From NCBI GenBank assembly GCA_013376985.1, contig JACABB010000001.1:395956-459955 (forward strand): a stretch of DNA of 64,000 nt. The letters run 5' to 3'. Within the stretch, counting starts at the first letter, position 1. Every line of letters begins with the position of its first letter. Below the pieces are notes generated by a model. The model was not told the origin of the DNA. It worked only from the letters and a program-made list of their open reading frames with translations, and searched no databases. The translations under genes were made by a program, and so were the position numbers. Of the stretch, positions 27,336 to 34,864 are shown piece after piece. This DNA is from Bacteroidales bacterium (GTDB lineage Bacteria; Bacteroidota; Bacteroidia; Bacteroidales; Tenuifilaceae).

Positions 27336-27887
27336 ATGGATTTAACAGTATTAGGCGCATTAGAGTTTAGTAGTATTGCTATCGGTATTTTGGCTTTGGA
27401 CGAGATGGTTAAAATTGCGCCGATCAAAATTATTGAGGCTAGAACAATTTGCCCCGGAAAGTACCTGATTGTTTTTAGTGGAGATGTGGCTTCTGTTGAG
27501 TATTCATTTAACAAAGGCTATGAAACAGGTAAGAATAGTGTTATTGATAGTTTGTTCCTTCCAATGATTCATCAAGATGTTATCCCTGCCATTGGAAATA
27601 TTGTTAAAACAGAAAACTGGGAAGCCATTGGAATTATTGAAACACTTTCAGTGGTTTCTAGTATTGAAGCAGCTGATATCGCTGCGAAAGTTGGAGGTGT
27701 AAAGATTATTGAGGTAAGGCTTGCTATCGGATTTGGTGGCAAATCTTACGTAAAGATAATGGGTTCACTTGATGAGGTTCAAGCAGCCATGGAAGCGGGA
27801 ACTGCTAAAGCAAAAGCGAATGGGCAACTTTGTATGGAAACGCTCATTCCACAGCCTCATATTGAAATAAAACCATTTTTTATGTAA
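27336..27887 (+). CDS. BMC-T shell protein with PduT-type Fe-S cysteine
   Basis: A 183-residue tandem BMC-domain protein (residues 1-90 and 94-183), like single-layer trimers (BMC-T^S). The segment RTICPGKYLIVFSGDV carries Cys39 in the same context as PduT, where Cys38 ligates a [4Fe-4S] cluster at the three-fold axis. The second domain keeps RLAIGFGGKSYV and the end LIPQPH. The inference is a shell port for electrons or an iron-sulfur cluster. A GAGG sequence precedes the ATG. Confidence 0.93.
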   Translation: MDLTVLGALEFSSIAIGILALDEMVKIAPIKIIEARTICPGKYLIVFSGDVASVEYSFNKGYETGKNSVIDSLFLPMIHQDVIPAIGNIVKTENWEAIGIIETLSVVSSIEAADIAAKVGGVKIIEVRLAIGFGGKSYVKIMGSLDEVQAAMEAGTAKAKANGQLCMETLIPQPHIEIKPFFM

Positions 27888-27888
27888 T

Positions 27889-27896
27889 AAGGAGGG
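27889..27896 (+). promoter_or_regulatory. Shine-Dalgarno deciding a TTG start
   Basis: AAGGAGGG at 8 bp from the TTG at 27905. It supports TTG as the aldehyde dehydrogenase start, which adds the N-terminal helix expected of a cargo enzyme; the next Met is 18 codons later. Confidence 0.75.
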
Positions 27897-27904
27897 TTTG
27901 AAAA

Positions 27905-29320
27905 TTGGACAATTTAGAACAAAATATTCGACAGCTGGTTCAAGAAGTTATTAAAAGCATGAACCTTGACCTAGTAAAAGAGGAAACTGGAACAGGGATC
28001 GGTGTTTTTTCAAACATCAACAACGCAATAGATGCAGCCGAAAAAGCTTTTAATGAGTTAAACAAATTAAGTCTCGAGACACGTAAAAATATTATAGCCA
28101 ACATTAGAAAAGTATGTTTGGCAAATAATACCTACTATTCCAAATTGGCTCATGAGGAAACTGGATTGGGTCGATGGGAGGATAAAGTCCAGAAGAATGA
28201 ATTTGGGATTAACAAAACCCCCGGTGTCGAAGACATTGTCCCTGAAACCTTCTCTGACGATAATGGACTAACATTAGTTGAAAGAGCAGCTTATGGGGTA
28301 ATCGGATCAATTACACCAAGCACAAACTCAACAATTACAATAATAAGTAATGCTATTGGAATGATAGCAGGGGGTAACTCAGTGGTTTTTAACCCACACC
28401 CATCTGCAAAAAAAGTATCCTGCTACTTAGTTAATTTAATGAACTGTGCAATAATTGGAGCAGGGGGGCCTTCAAATTTGGTAACATGTATCGACGAACC
28501 AACCATTGAATCAGCAAAAGAGTTGATGTCGCATAAAAAAATAGCAATAATGGTTGTTACTGGCGGCCCTGCTGTTGTTAAAACAGCAATGAATAGCGGT
28601 AAAAAGGTTATTGCTGCTGGACCAGGAAACCCCCCTGTTGTTGTTGACGAAACTGCGGATATTGCAAAGGCAGGAAAGGCTATTGTTGATGGAGCAAGTT
28701 TCGATAATAATGTAATCTGTATATGCGAGAAAGAAATAATTTGTGTTGCTTCTGTTGCCGATAGGTTAAAAGAAGAGATGAAGAAAAACGGGGCATACGA
28801 ATTATCTACAGATCAAATTAAAAAAATAACCGATTTAGTAATTTCAGAACCTGGTGGCCCAGGAAGTGAGGGGGCAGCAAATAAGAAATTTGTTGGCAAA
28901 AATGCCGATTATATTGCTAGTCAAATCGGATTAACAGTTCCACCATCTACAAGGCTACTCCTTTGCGAGGTTGATCGAAATCACCCTCTTGTATGGACAG
29001 AACAACTTATGCCCGTAATGCCATTGGTTAGAGTTAGAGATGTTGATGAAGCAATAGATTTTGCAGTTGTGTGTGAGCACGGATTCAGACATACAGCAAT
29101 TATGCACTCGTTAAACATTGCAAAACTCAGCAAAATGGCAAGAATGATGAACTGCTCCATTTTTATTAAAAATGGGCCAAGTTATGCTGGATTGGGTTTT
29201 GGTGGTGCTGGTTTTGCATCCTTTACCATTGCGAGTCCAACAGGGGAGGGCGTAACAAGAGCAAGAACATTTACCAGAGAAAGACGTTGTACATTAGTAG
29301 ATTATCTGAGAATTATTTAA
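27905..29320 (+). CDS. BMC-associated CoA-acylating aldehyde dehydrogenase
   Basis: A 471-residue PduP/EutE-like enzyme that converts an aldehyde (here probably acetaldehyde) plus CoA and NAD+ to acyl-CoA. Starting at TTG, residues 1-20 (NLEQNIRQLVQEVIKSM) form an amphipathic helix resembling the PduP encapsulation peptide, then a short linker leads to the catalytic domain. The catalytic Cys272 lies in FDNNVICICEKE. ITPSTNSTITI and MVVTGGPAVVK are conserved blocks. It takes the product of the deoxyribose-phosphate aldolase encoded downstream. There is no neighbouring phosphotransacylase or alcohol dehydrogenase gene. Confidence 0.95.
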   Translation: MDNLEQNIRQLVQEVIKSMNLDLVKEETGTGIGVFSNINNAIDAAEKAFNELNKLSLETRKNIIANIRKVCLANNTYYSKLAHEETGLGRWEDKVQKNEFGINKTPGVEDIVPETFSDDNGLTLVERAAYGVIGSITPSTNSTITIISNAIGMIAGGNSVVFNPHPSAKKVSCYLVNLMNCAIIGAGGPSNLVTCIDEPTIESAKELMSHKKIAIMVVTGGPAVVKTAMNSGKKVIAAGPGNPPVVVDETADIAKAGKAIVDGASFDNNVICICEKEIICVASVADRLKEEMKKNGAYELSTDQIKKITDLVISEPGGPGSEGAANKKFVGKNADYIASQIGLTVPPSTRLLLCEVDRNHPLVWTEQLMPVMPLVRVRDVDEAIDFAVVCEHGFRHTAIMHSLNIAKLSKMARMMNCSIFIKNGPSYAGLGFGGAGFASFTIASPTGEGVTRARTFTRERRCTLVDYLRII

Positions 29321-29358
29321 GACAAAATTGATAAAAAGAAGATCCTAACAATTACACA

Positions 29359-29634
29359 ATGAAATTAGGTAGAGTAATCGGAAGAGTGGTAAGTACCCAA
29401 AAAGTTGAGTCGTTTCAGGGTGTTAGTCTGCTTTTGGTTCAACCTCTCGATGAGAAGTTGAATAAGGTTGGCGATCCAATTGTGGCGATGGATACCATTC
29501 ATTCGGGAACTGGAATGATTATCTATTATGAGACAAGTAAAGAAGCAGGAAGAGTTTTGGAAACTGTAATGAATCCTAGTGATGCCTCGATTATGGGAAT
29601 TGTTGACGAACTTTTTGTAGACAGTAAAAAATGA
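29359..29634 (+). CDS. BMC-P pentameric vertex protein 3, SAR motif altered
   Basis: A 91-residue EutN/CcmL protein: MKLGRVIGRVVST, DTIHSGTGMII, IMGIVDEL. Where relatives have G-S-S-A-R it reads TSKEAGRVLE, so the usual loop is changed. It overlaps the next BMC-P gene by 4 bp (ATGA). Confidence 0.93.
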   Translation: MKLGRVIGRVVSTQKVESFQGVSLLLVQPLDEKLNKVGDPIVAMDTIHSGTGMIIYYETSKEAGRVLETVMNPSDASIMGIVDELFVDSKK

Positions 29635-29900
29635 TAATAGCAAAAGTAATTGGAAACGTAGTTTCTACGATAATTGCAAATGGGTACGAATCAAAAAAAA
29701 TTTTGATTGTACAACCCATTGATCCTTCTGGCGCACCGAAAGGCTCCTCGTTTCTTGCTATTGATGCAGTTCAGGCCGGAGTAGGCGATACTGTTTTAGT
29801 TTTGGAAGAAGGTGGTTCGGCAAGATCGATAATTGGAGAGCCAGAATCTATGACCGTAAAAACCGTAATTGCTGGAATTATTGATAATATATCAAAATAG
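29631..29900 (+). CDS. BMC-P pentameric vertex protein 4 (EutN/CcmL family)
   Basis: An 89-residue EutN/CcmL protein: MIIAKVIGNVVST, DAVQAGVGDTV, GGSARSI. The 4-bp overlap with BMC-P3 implies coupled translation, possibly for hetero-pentamers. It is followed by a 74-bp gap before the enzyme genes. Confidence 0.94.
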   Translation: MIIAKVIGNVVSTIIANGYESKKILIVQPIDPSGAPKGSSFLAIDAVQAGVGDTVLVLEEGGSARSIIGEPESMTVKTVIAGIIDNISK

Positions 29901-29974
29901 ATAAAACACAAATTAACAGATGTTTGTAATATTTTGATTAAACAAAAAAATTACATTTTTGAAACTAATTTGGA

Positions 29975-30463
29975 ATGAACAACGGCGGTAATATTAACAA
30001 TATTGATCAGGTTAAAAGGGTTGCTATTGGTGCCGATCATGGCTCGTACGACTCTAAGGAGATGTTAAAAACCTATCTTCAAACTATTGGATATTTGGTT
30101 GTAGATGTTGGGACTAACAATAGTGTAGAAAAAGTTGACTACCCTGATTTTGCTGTTCTTGTTGCTAAAAAAGTAGTTAACGGAGAATGTGATCGAGGAA
30201 TTATGCTTGATGCTGCAGGAATCGGTTCCTCAATGGTTTGCAATAAAGTTAGAGGAATCAGAGCCGCACTCTGTTGGAGTTTAAAAACAATTGTAAATAG
30301 CCGAGAACACAATAATGCTAATGTACTTACAATGGGTACGGCTCAACATACATCTGGTGAATTATGCGAAATGGCAAAATTATGGCTTGAAACTAGATTT
30401 GAAGGAGGCAGACACTGGCCTAGAATTAATAAAATGATGTCGGTAGAAAAATTGAGAGGATAA
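29975..30463 (+). CDS. RpiB/LacAB-like sugar-phosphate isomerase, BMC type
   Basis: A 162-residue RpiB-fold protein. His22 (GADHGS) and His112 (REHNNANVL) match RpiB His residues, and the C-terminal FEGGRHWPRI motif is present. The catalytic cysteine block of E. coli RpiB (ICGTGVG) reads LDAAGIG here, so Cys is replaced by Asp79. RpiB proteins without this Cys exist and use another base, so activity is not excluded. The substrate may be ribose-5-phosphate or deoxyribose phosphate. Its pairing with a DeoC defines the sugar-phosphate-utilising BMC class. It ends 1 bp before deoC. Confidence 0.9.
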   Translation: MNNGGNINNIDQVKRVAIGADHGSYDSKEMLKTYLQTIGYLVVDVGTNNSVEKVDYPDFAVLVAKKVVNGECDRGIMLDAAGIGSSMVCNKVRGIRAALCWSLKTIVNSREHNNANVLTMGTAQHTSGELCEMAKLWLETRFEGGRHWPRINKMMSVEKLRG

Positions 30464-30464
30464 T

Positions 30465-31262
30465 ATGGAACACAAGGATTTGATTGATAAAATCACCAAC
30501 GAAGTAATGCTTCGCTTAAATGAGAAGATGAAATTGATGGATTCTGGAAAAAAAGAATCTTCGGAAAAGCAATCTGCTAATTTAGGTATCTCGCCTGCTG
30601 AGTTAGCTCGGTATATTGACCATACTTTGTTAAAGCCAGGTTCTGTGAAAGAGCAATTTGAACAATTATGCAACGAAGCGATTCAATATAAATTTTACTC
30701 TGTTTGCGTTAATTCTGGATGGGTAGAGTTTGTGGCAAAAAAACTAAGAGGATCCGGCGTTAAAGTTTGCTCAGTTATAGGATTTCCTTTAGGTGAAATG
30801 GAGACAAGAAGTAAAGCCTTCGAAGCTCGTAGTGCTTTAGAACACGGAGCCAATGAATTGGATATGGTTATTAATATTGGTGCGTTAAAGTCAAGAAACC
30901 TAAAACTTGTTGAAGAAGACATCCGCGCAATTAAAAGAGCCAGCAGAAGTAATACTATTTTGAAGGTAATTATTGAGACTAGTTTGTTAACAGATGAGGA
31001 AAAAATTCTCGCCTGTGAAATAGCCAAAAAAGCGGATGCCGATTTTGTAAAAACCAGTACTGGTTTTTCTACTAGCGGAGCTACTGTTGCTGATATCGCT
31101 TTGATGAGAAGGATTGTTGGCCCCAATATGGGTGTTAAAGCAAGTGGCGGAATTACCGACTATAATAAAGCAGTTGCTCTTATTCGGGCAGGTGCAAACA
31201 GATTAGGTTGCGGTTCTAGTGTTGCTGTGGTTACTGGTGCAACAGCGCAAGGTCCTTATTAA
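30465..31262 (+). CDS. deoC: Deoxyribose-phosphate aldolase with N-terminal targeting-like extension
   Basis: A 265-residue DERA that cleaves 2-deoxyribose-5-phosphate to glyceraldehyde-3-phosphate and acetaldehyde. The Schiff-base Lys196 is in FVKTSTGF, with supporting Lys225 (GVKASGG) and Asp133 (ELDMVINIG). Typical bacterial enzymes are about 220 residues; here about 45 extra residues lead to the start of the barrel at ELARYIDHTLLKPG. Within them DLIDKITNEVMLRLNEKM forms an amphipathic helix followed by a polar linker, the layout of an encapsulation peptide. It supplies acetaldehyde to the aldehyde dehydrogenase. It is the last gene of the locus, before a long terminator. Confidence 0.95.
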   Translation: MEHKDLIDKITNEVMLRLNEKMKLMDSGKKESSEKQSANLGISPAELARYIDHTLLKPGSVKEQFEQLCNEAIQYKFYSVCVNSGWVEFVAKKLRGSGVKVCSVIGFPLGEMETRSKAFEARSALEHGANELDMVINIGALKSRNLKLVEEDIRAIKRASRSNTILKVIIETSLLTDEEKILACEIAKKADADFVKTSTGFSTSGATVADIALMRRIVGPNMGVKASGGITDYNKAVALIRAGANRLGCGSSVAVVTGATAQGPY

Positions 31263-31274
31263 GAATAGCCATCA

Positions 31275-31336
31275 AAATATTTAAAAAAAGCAAAACCCCA
31301 CAAATTCTTGTGGGGTTTTGCTTTTTTTAAATATTT
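31275..31336. terminator. Perfect 29-bp inverted repeat, bidirectional terminator
   Basis: Arms 31275-31303 and 31308-31336 are exactly complementary with a 4-base loop (ATTC). The core is CAAAACCCCACAA with flanking A and T runs, so it ends both the BMC operon and the converging protease gene, whose stop codon overlaps the right arm. Confidence 0.92.
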
Positions 31337-34300
31337 ATTTATCCACAGGAAAGGCCTGATGAATTGGCCATTTACGAGGATTTTCATTTATCTTTTTCAT
31401 TAATTCATCAACAGCTTTCATTAGTTGAGTATCATAGCCTTCGGACATTTTCTTTGAATCAATATCGATTATAATATCTGGAGTAACACCTTTATTCTCA
31501 ACAACCCATTCGCCTTTTTCGTTGTAAATCCTATAATCGGGAGCAGTAAGGCCTCCGCCATCTATTAGTTGGATAAACATTGAAACACCAACAAGACCAC
31601 CCCATGTTCGAGTGCCGATAACAGGCCCCATTTTATTTAGTTGGAATTCATAGGGGAGTTCATCACCTCCGGAGCCTGCATAGCGATTTGTTAAAAGAGC
31701 CATATTTGCCTGAACTGCTGTTGCAGGAATTGTCTGGTCTACTGAATTTCGACGAGTCCAAAAACCATGCGGTTTTTTTAGTAATCTTTCTAAAAAAATC
31801 TCTGGATCAAGCCCACCTCCGTTAAAACGCCCGTCGAGAATTATGCCCTCTTTTTTAGTTTGAGAATAGAAATATTTTGGAAAATCAATTGCGGAACCAT
31901 TCCACGTATCGGGCATATAGATATATCCAATTTTTCCATTGGAAGCCTTATCAACCGTTAGTCGATTTGATTCCAACCAATCCATATACCGAATACTATT
32001 TTCGTTATACACAGGCTCAACAACAACTTCTCGAGCTCCCGTAAGCGTAGGCTTTGAGTTAACTGTTAAAGTCACCTGCTTATCGCATAATCCAACAAAA
32101 TAACCATATATCTCTTTATCGGCCTTAACGTCAACCCCGTTTACTTTAAGAAGATAATCGCCCTCAATAACGTTAATACCGGGTTTTGCTAAGGGAGGCC
32201 ATATTTCTCGCGACCAATCCTTTTCTCTATAGATTTTTTTAAATTGATAAAGATTATTTTGAATATCAACCTTATAATCTGCGCCAAGCATACCAACATT
32301 TACTCTTGTTGCATTTCTTTTATAGTCACCACCATAAACATAGGTATGTGAAGTGTTAAGTTCACCGATTAGTTCCCCAATAATAAAAGTTAAATCCTGA
32401 CGACAGGATGCCCTATCAACTAGTTGTCCATATTTATGCTTTAAGAAACTCCAATCCTGTCCATGCATGTTGGGTTCGTAATAATAATCGCGCTCCATAC
32501 GCCACGCTTCATTGAATATCTGTTTCCATTCCTTGATTGGATCGTACCATACCTTTAAATCGGATAGTTTCAAAGGGCTTTCGTTTCCTCCACTTGAAGG
32601 AATTATTGTAACATTATTATCCTTTAAGTAGATGATATTTTCGCCATTGAACGAAAGTTTGTAACTATTGATATCTTCAACAAGAGTTTTTTCTTTTCTG
32701 TTGCTAAAAGTGTAAGAATATAGAGACATTTTATCCTGAGCGTTAACTTCAAAACGGTTGAAGTTCCCCTGATTATAGTTTAGGTAGAATAATGTCGCAT
32801 CGTTAATTTGTAAATTTCTATAATTTCCTTTCTTGAGCGGGAGCGATTCGATACGATCTGTAATGCCATCAAAATCTATACGAACAGGGTAAATGGTTGT
32901 TTTAACTGCCGGGTTGGTATCTGAAGAAATCTCCTCGTCGCTTTTGTAAGGAATTATTGATTTTCCATCTTTTTTCAGGGTGATTGCGTATATTCCAGCA
33001 ACCTTTTGGTAAACCATTTCCCATTCAATATCGCAGTAGGTGGGTTCAAATATTCGATCAGAAATGAATAGGATAAACTCACCATCTTTAGAGAACACAG
33101 GGCTAAAATCATGAAAAAGGCCATTGCTAATGCAATTTATTGCCTTGGTTTCTAGGGAATAAACGAATAATTGGTACATGAAATCCTTATTCATCTTGGA
33201 ATACACGATATACTTACTATCTGGCGACCAGGAATAGTCGTAGATAGATTTTACATCCAAGGAAACATCAACATTTTCGTACTCCTCTTTATCAACCGTT
33301 GTTATGACTTTAGTTGCAACATCAATATAATAAAGGGTTAAGGTTTGATCTGTATATGAAAGTTTCTTGCTGTCGGGCGACCATTTAAGCGTGTGTCTAT
33401 AACCATCCTTGTGGGTTGTAAGTTTAATAGCATCTTCTTTACCATTGGCATTTACAACGTATATTTCATATTCACCTGATTTATCTGAAAAGTAAGCAAT
33501 CCATTTACCATCGGGCGACCATACGGCATCCTTATCTCTTGCACCACAATTATTTGATATATTTCTGGTTGATCCATCGCTTTGTGGAACGGTAAATACT
33601 TCACCACGGCTAACAATCAATCCCCTTTTTCCTGATGGGGAAATTTCAATGCCCTGAATTTCAGAACTAATATCTTTCAGATACGGACGAGTTTCTTCCA
33701 TATCCGCCAAAACCTCAATAGGTATCTTCTTTGATTCTTTTGTATTTAAGTTGAGCATCCAAATATCACCACCGAGTTCATATACAATCCTATTGTTATT
33801 TCCTGCGCTAGGATGTTGAACATCATACTCGGTATGTTTTGTTATTTGATCTATATTCTGGGTATTTGTGTCGTAAGCCCAGATATTGAGAACTCTATCT
33901 CTATCCGAAGCAAAGTATATTTTATCGCCAATCCACATTGGAATTCGATCAGAACCCTCATAATTAGTAATATTTATCTCTTGATTGGTTGTAAAGTCAT
34001 ATACGTATACTTCCTGAGCACGTCCGCCTTTGTACCGTTTCCATGTAGCATTGTCTTGAGAGTCTTTGTTGTAGGCTAACTTTGAACCATCGGGGGAGTA
34101 GCTGGCACGTGCAATATCATATAAAATAGTTTCTTCAAGCCCTGTTCCATCTGGCGATATAAGAAAAAGTTTAGTGTATCTTGATGTGCTATTTCTTCCA
34201 GAGGTGAACATTATCTTATTTTTGGTTTTATTCCAACCAATCACTTCATCAAATCCGGGATGAAATGTTATTCGTTTGATATCGCCGCCATTGATGTTCA

Positions 34301-34601
34301 TTATGTATACATCTGCATTCCCGTCATACTCCCCTGTAAAGGCAATTAACTTACCATCAGGAGAAATTTTTGGATAGTTTTCCTGACCATCGTTAAATGT
34401 TAAACGGGTTGCAACACCACCGTCAACAGTTGATTTCCATATATCGCCCCCAGTTACAAACACAACGGTGTTATCATGTATATCTGGATAGCGCATCATT
34501 GGATTTTGAGCAAAAAGACCAATGTTTGCAAACACAAGCATTATAATTAGTAGAAAAAATGCTTTGATAAATTTTTTCGGATAATTTTTTAAGAATCTCA
34601 T
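31335..34601 (-). CDS. Tricorn protease-like S41 peptidase
   Basis: A 1088-residue protein with an N-terminal signal peptide (FFLLIIMLVFANIGLFAQ), two beta-propeller regions built from TolB/WD-like repeats (SPDGKLIAFTG, SPDSKKLSYT, SPDGKWIAYFS), then a helical core domain, PDZ domain (about residues 795-860) and a C-terminal S41 catalytic domain. The nucleophile Ser is in NRYAGSGGDELPYEF. Archaeal Tricorn processes proteasome-derived peptides, but this bacterial homologue is exported, so a periplasmic peptide-degrading role is inferred. It converges on the BMC operon. Confidence 0.92.
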   Translation of the reverse strand: MRFLKNYPKKFIKAFFLLIIMLVFANIGLFAQNPMMRYPDIHDNTVVFVTGGDIWKSTVDGGVATRLTFNDGQENYPKISPDGKLIAFTGEYDGNADVYIMNINGGDIKRITFHPGFDEVIGWNKTKNKIMFTSGRNSTSRYTKLFLISPDGTGLEETILYDIARASYSPDGSKLAYNKDSQDNATWKRYKGGRAQEVYVYDFTTNQEINITNYEGSDRIPMWIGDKIYFASDRDRVLNIWAYDTNTQNIDQITKHTEYDVQHPSAGNNNRIVYELGGDIWMLNLNTKESKKIPIEVLADMEETRPYLKDISSEIQGIEISPSGKRGLIVSRGEVFTVPQSDGSTRNISNNCGARDKDAVWSPDGKWIAYFSDKSGEYEIYVVNANGKEDAIKLTTHKDGYRHTLKWSPDSKKLSYTDQTLTLYYIDVATKVITTVDKEEYENVDVSLDVKSIYDYSWSPDSKYIVYSKMNKDFMYQLFVYSLETKAINCISNGLFHDFSPVFSKDGEFILFISDRIFEPTYCDIEWEMVYQKVAGIYAITLKKDGKSIIPYKSDEEISSDTNPAVKTTIYPVRIDFDGITDRIESLPLKKGNYRNLQINDATLFYLNYNQGNFNRFEVNAQDKMSLYSYTFSNRKEKTLVEDINSYKLSFNGENIIYLKDNNVTIIPSSGGNESPLKLSDLKVWYDPIKEWKQIFNEAWRMERDYYYEPNMHGQDWSFLKHKYGQLVDRASCRQDLTFIIGELIGELNTSHTYVYGGDYKRNATRVNVGMLGADYKVDIQNNLYQFKKIYREKDWSREIWPPLAKPGINVIEGDYLLKVNGVDVKADKEIYGYFVGLCDKQVTLTVNSKPTLTGAREVVVEPVYNENSIRYMDWLESNRLTVDKASNGKIGYIYMPDTWNGSAIDFPKYFYSQTKKEGIILDGRFNGGGLDPEIFLERLLKKPHGFWTRRNSVDQTIPATAVQANMALLTNRYAGSGGDELPYEFQLNKMGPVIGTRTWGGLVGVSMFIQLIDGGGLTAPDYRIYNEKGEWVVENKGVTPDIIIDIDSKKMSEGYDTQLMKAVDELMKKINENPRKWPIHQAFPVDK

Positions 34602-34706
34602 ATAATTTAGTTTAAGTATAATTTGGATATTAAAACGAAAGATAAGTTTAAAATAAAAAGGAATTATTCAATAGAAATGTACCTGTCAAATTTTTTTTTG
34701 AGTAAA

Positions 34707-34740
34707 AAAAGCCACAACTCATAGTAGAATTATGGCTTTT
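34707..34740 (-). terminator. Terminator of the tRNA-Arg gene
   Basis: AAAAGCCA and TGGCTTTT arms (34707-34714/34733-34740) with T-run on the minus strand, ending 6 bp after the tRNA 3' end. Confidence 0.75.
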
Positions 34741-34745
34741 CTTTG

Positions 34746-34817
34746 TAGCCCCACCCAGACTCGAACTGGAATCTGAAGTTTAGGAAACTTCCGTTCTATC
34801 CCTTGAACTATAGGGCC
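34746..34817 (-). tRNA. tRNA-Arg, anticodon CCU
   Basis: A complete 72-nt cloverleaf can be drawn: acceptor GGCCCTA/TGGGGCT (with G-U pairs), D stem GTTC/GAAC, anticodon stem GAAGT/ACTTC with loop TTCCTAA, T stem TCCAG/CTGGG with loop TTCGAGT, discriminator A. The 3' CCA is not encoded. The anticodon CCT decodes AGG. Confidence 0.95.
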
Positions 34818-34833
34818 AACTATATTCGAGCCG

Positions 34834-34864
34834 CAAAGATAATATTATTTTAAAAGGCAGCAAA
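34834..34864 (-). promoter_or_regulatory. Promoter of tRNA-Arg, both elements
   Basis: On the minus strand: TTTG (34861-34864), exactly 19 bp, then TATCTTTG (34834-34841), 16 bp before the tRNA. It is the best-formed Bacteroidota promoter in the window. Confidence 0.85.

Noticed and set aside
25337..31262. Propanediol, ethanolamine or carboxysome-type BMC
   Set aside because: No diol dehydratase, ethanolamine lyase, glycyl radical enzyme or RuBisCO is present; the enzymes are DeoC, RpiB-like and AldDH.
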